Positions 61,001 through 64,000 of a stretch of 64,000 nt of DNA are shown piece after piece; positions within the stretch are counted from its first letter, which is position 1, and every line of letters begins with the position of its first letter. The stretch is from contig NC_051130.1 in the NCBI RefSeq assembly GCF_014839805.1, positions 620,001 through 684,000 on the forward strand. Direction: 5' to 3'. Under the pieces are notes generated by a model. It was not told where the DNA came from, did no database searches, and was given only the letters and a program-made list of their open reading frames with translations. This DNA comes from Manduca sexta (lineage: Eukaryota > Arthropoda > Insecta > Lepidoptera > Sphingidae). A program made the position numbers and the translations under genes.

Positions 61001-62435
61001 GAACCGATTTGAAAAAATATTTTTTTATTCGAAAGAATATCTCTCCAGATTCGTCCCATATGTTTTTTTTTTCAAAATCGCTTCAGTAGCTTAGTTTTAA
61101 ACTTTAAAAAACTAGAATAATTATGTCGTCTAAGAAAACGAAATCACGTATTAAGCTTTCCTGTGACGTTTTTGGTTATGTTTTTGCATTGAGTTTTGTT
61201 GAGTGTACTTCTTAAATACTTAATAGCATAACACCTTTTCCACTTTACAGGGGTACTCAGAGGTGTAACTCCTGAGCGCGATAGTCGTAATGTGAGCGAA
61301 AAACAACTACGCCATCGAAACAGTCTATTTTTTACTAACACAAAAAGGCAAAAAATAAAAATAATTTTAACAAAAAATTAAACCGCCTTCAAAACCCACT
61401 CAGAACAAAAAAATAATTTCACATACAAGTATATATTGGATACCAATTTAGGAGTCGGTGCCTAATTAAAATTGCTAGTTAATGAATGAAATGGTGACAT
61501 GAAATGTCTCATGAATCTTATTATGTCCAGTAATTTCACTAGCTATAATGTTCTTCTAATCAGAATGCAACAGTGACTACACACTACTGCTTGGCGGCAG
61601 AAATAGATATTGTTTTGGTTCCTATCCAGGCGGACTCTCACATATGAGAGATCTACCACGAAAATTCCTTATCAATTATAATATATGACTAGAAGCTACC
61701 TATTTCACGAGCGATTATTTATCCGCCAGTGCGAGCGTACTCACATACTAGATAGTACCTACGGAAACGACGGAATGATTTGATGAGTGATTACTTTTAA
61801 TTACCCGAAGATTAAATAACCTCGAATTATTTTTTCACACAGCATATTAAAGTCATTTCTGTTTACCCGTATTATTCTTTGTATTGATAAAGATCGCAGG
61901 TCGCAGAGTGCTAGTTTGCTTGCGACTGGTTGATCTGTCTGACTGAATGATATTTGGAGGAGGTCTACGTTCAGCAGGACATCTATGGCTCATGAGATGT
62001 AAATATTTGCCGATGAAATAAGTTGGATTGTCCTATTTATTGTAAATGATGAGAATCATTAATATTGGTGTGTAATACCGACTTTAACTCTTAATTTTAA
62101 ATTGATAAAGCCGAGTAATAAATTATAATCCCTTTATGATCGAGTTCGATAAGGTGCATCTCTCATTTTATAGTCTAAATATTATTGATATTCAAAATTA
62201 TATTTAACCTACTTAAGTCTCGGTTAAATGATGAAGGCTATTAAAGATTAAATACCTTGAATTTGTCTCTTCCCGCGGGCACAGTCGCATAGGGAACATC
62301 GAAGAAACCATACATGGAGCCATCCGGGAGCTTGTAGCCGCGGATCGGGCCGTGATGCGTGGTGACGACCCGAGACCCCGAGGTCTGAGCGGTGGCAGTA
62401 GCAGCCGCGCCCAGCAACACGAGAAAACACAACAT
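57826..62435 (-). CDS. Carboxylesterase B, 570 aa, tandem paralogue of A
   Basis: It has the same architecture as copy A, with exons 62435-62256, 59963-58699 and 58093-57826 of identical lengths. The signal peptide is MLCFLVLLGAAATATAQ. The oxyanion hole HGGGF, nucleophile elbow GCSAGG, acid AKEEG and histidine TDHCDQ are intact. By hand count about 70 of 421 residues of exon 2 differ from A. The differences cluster near QLNILINVPH, DTNIDSIE, ATRIMSIITH, SRIANILTG and NRSIGIS, while residues 80-169 of exon 2 are identical. The C-terminal GPI-type tail is unchanged. There is no frameshift or stop, so both copies should be functional. Confidence 0.93.
58699..59963 (-). CDS. Esterase B exon 2: catalytic domain
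   Basis: The acceptor is TTTCACAG and the donor CCGG/GTAATT. It is 1265 bp, exactly as in copy A, with Ser, Glu and His of the triad present. An open frame extends upstream of the acceptor (to 60020) by chance. Confidence 0.95.
60911..61455. repeat. Interspersed repeat in esterase B intron 1
   Basis: It starts CCGACTTCAAAAAAAGGAGG and TTTGTTACCTCAGAACTC. A second piece with the same start is at 29385-29505. It is absent from the matching intron of copy A. Confidence 0.55.
61490..61665 (-). repeat. Interspersed repeat family 2 in esterase B intron 1
   Basis: It carries TGACTACACACTACTGCTTG and CAGGCGGACTCTCACATATG. It is absent from the matching intron of esterase A. Confidence 0.7.
62256..62435 (-). 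CDS. Esterase B exon 1: signal peptide and N-terminus
   Basis: Sixty codons end at AAG/GTATTT. It matches exon 1 of copy A except for a few changes (for example KLPDGSMYGFFDVPYA). The start ATG and the TATA box upstream are conserved. Confidence 0.92.
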
Positions 62436-62462
62436 CTTGACACTGTGTGGCAAATACACCGA

Positions 62463-62513
62463 GGGCGGTTTTATATAAATATACTACCGAATCGTGATTA
62501 TCACTCGTGATGT
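62463..62513 (-). promoter_or_regulatory. Esterase B core promoter: TATA box and inverted repeat
   Basis: TATATAAAACCG (TATA part at 62477-62470) and ATCACGAGTGAT (62511-62500) keep the same spacing to the ATG as in copy A, while the flanks have more changes. This suggests shared promoter function. Confidence 0.55.
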
Positions 62514-63402
62514 CGCGATAGTTAAATTATCAGCTAATTTTTGAATTCTGCTTATTGAATATATATTGTTGCACGCGAGTTCGTTCGCGAGAAAGTCGTG
62601 CATTTAAAACAAGTAATACAGGGTTGCAAACCCTGTAATGTTTTTATTGCAGTCGATTGACGAGACGAGCTAGCAGCCTGGTCGATGGTAAGTGGCTCCC
62701 GGCGTCCATTAACTTCAGTAACGCCAAGCCACGCCACTGCCTACCGAGAGACGAACACCTATTTATTTTGAACAAGGTGTTGTGCGCAGCTTTGCTCATA
62801 TTAAAGCCTTTCTTTATACAAGAATCAGTCAATGCAGCGTCTCATAGCACCATGTTTACTTACGACGCCAGCGCTTTTTTTTTTCAAAAACCAGATTAAT
62901 AAATCAAATACATATTTTCCTGAGGAGCAAATTACCTCAATAATGACATAGTATCCATGTGCTAAAGTTCATCCAAATCCTTTCATGAATTTCTGCCTTT
63001 AATTAATGCAACAAACATCCAAACTTTTTCACGAATATTCGTAAATTTATAATAAGATAAGATGAGCTGAATCCATATCGACTGATTGTAACAATTGAGT
63101 CATGTTATCAAGCTAGGAAAATATATTGCGGTGACTATGTGTAGCAGACGCAGTGAAAGATAGGGATTAAATGTATAATCCGTTATGCGATTCATTATCG
63201 ATGAATCAACGTAATATATCATTTGCTGATTAAGATAAACATGAGGATAGCTCATTCTGTCAATGATAGTAAGCAAGCAGATCCTATTAATCACTGATAA
63301 GTAAAAATTTGTTTTTTTTTTATTGATACATATAACACAATTATTAATCTTAATTGATTTCAATACACCTATAATGGGCCATTTCTTTGTATTCCTGCAG
63401 GT

Positions 63403-63405
<3 letters not shown>

Positions 63406-63462
<57 letters not shown>
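63406..63462. repeat. (TA)n microsatellite
   Basis: About 57 bases of uninterrupted TA repeat, directly before the putative retrotransposon start and about 100 bp beyond duplication unit B. Confidence 0.95.
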
Positions 63463-63466
<4 letters not shown>

Positions 63467-63677
63467 AGGGAATTATAATGTGTCTGTAAGGGAATTATAA
63501 TGTGTCTATTTATTTATTTCCGTAATAGTTTAATATTTCAAGTGGCAACACTTTGAGTTGTCAATTTCAAAGTGAAACGTCATACTATCTGTCAGTTGTA
63601 CGCTTGATCGAGGCAGAGTCAGTTGCTCTCGAGAAGGCGACCGCGCCGGTTGTGCGCACTGACTGAGAAATAACGAT
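63463..63677 (+). mobile_element. Possible LTR/leader of the retrotransposon
   Basis: It starts right after a long TA repeat with TGTAAGGGAATTATAATGTG repeated twice in tandem. It then runs 200 bp through a GC-richer leader to the gag-like ATG. A TG start is typical of LTRs. No primer-binding site was recognised. Confidence 0.3.
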
Positions 63678-64000
63678 ATGACGGATACAAACGAAAATCT
63701 GTTTTCTAATTTGTCTGATTCTGCGACAGCAGCGGTGGGATCGCTTCCACAAGAATCCTGCGAGCCTATTACTCAGAATCAAGCATATTTTACGCCGGAA
63801 TATGAAACTACAGAAAATATGGCAGAAAAATCGTCACTGCCTAAAGCGGACCGACCAGGTGTACATTCACCGGAAACCTGGGCCATATTTTTTCAAAATA
63901 TGATGACGGGTCTCCAGAACACCAACCAGAGACCCTCAACAAGTGCCACGGAACGGAGAAAACTGAAGGCAAGTGAGATTTATTTACCACCATTTGATCC
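63678..64000 (+). CDS. Gag-like reading frame, partial (LTR retrotransposon)
   Basis: The ATG at 63678 opens 107 codons without a stop up to the window edge. The product is polar and acidic with Gln/Asn/Ser/Thr-rich stretches, then a basic TERRKLKAS segment followed by EIYLPPFDP. That layout resembles the N-terminus of gag in insect LTR retrotransposons, where a P-x-F-[DS]-P/G motif opens the capsid part. There is no signal peptide or splice site. Assignment to a family needs the rest of the element; a host gene is less likely but possible. Confidence 0.45.
   Translation, partial: MTDTNENLFSNLSDSATAAVGSLPQESCEPITQNQAYFTPEYETTENMAEKSSLPKADRPGVHSPETWAIFFQNMMTGLQNTNQRPSTSATERRKLKASEIYLPPFD

Larger units (their letters stand above)
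57818..63310. repeat. Tandem duplication unit B (esterase B and upstream flank)
   Basis: This is the second unit of the same duplication, in the same orientation. Copy-specific insertions sit in intron 1 (repeat pieces at 60180-60490, 60911-61455 and 61490-61665). The shared upstream SINE-like piece is at 62650-62850, so it predates the duplication. Confidence 0.85.

Overview
The window reads as nuclear DNA of an insect, most probably a moth or butterfly. It is AT-rich, genes are split into short exons by GT-AG introns, and the non-coding part is packed with SINEs, Helitrons, RTE-type LINE tails and hAT elements of the kinds common in Lepidoptera. I found no bacterial-type operon, no CRISPR array and no cellular tRNA or rRNA gene.

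Bases 1-23855, minus strand: one large gene for a secreted thioester-containing protein (TEP; alpha-2-macroglobulin / complement C3 / CD109 superfamily). Twenty-one exons join in phase with clear splice sites. A probable signal-peptide exon lies at 23746-23855. The gene runs off the left edge inside the thioester domain, so the rest of that domain and the C-terminal receptor-binding domain are missing. The thioester motif GCGEQ and the downstream catalytic-type histidine are intact. An 8.9-kb intron (10178-19124) holds SINEs and a hAT-like element with an 8-bp target duplication and a LINE inside it.

Bases 23856-49974: about 26 kb with no convincing gene. It contains a GC-rich, promoter-like patch just upstream of the TEP start, many SINE copies (three of one family in the window have visible target-site duplications), Helitrons, a complete 690-bp hAT MITE, LINE C-terminal fragments, a degenerate 90-bp tandem array and a perfect 17-bp hairpin.

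Bases 49975-62435, minus strand: two tandem carboxylesterase genes of identical three-exon structure, 570 codons each. Both have a signal peptide, an intact Ser-Glu-His triad with an unusual Cys before the nucleophile (GCSAGG), and a hydrophobic C-terminus that looks like a GPI-anchor signal. The duplicated block starts within about 15 bp of the stop codon and extends about 1 kb upstream of the start codon. The two proteins are mosaics of identical and strongly diverged segments.

Bases 63463-64000, plus strand: probably the 5' end of an LTR retrotransposon, with a gag-like reading frame still open at the window edge.

The TEP gene and the esterase pair are unrelated in function as far as the sequence shows; the first suggests humoral immunity or protease binding, the second cell-surface ester hydrolysis. 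I did not find a clearly new molecular system. The most unusual items are the GPI-type tandem esterases with a non-canonical active-site elbow and the two well-delimited hAT elements.
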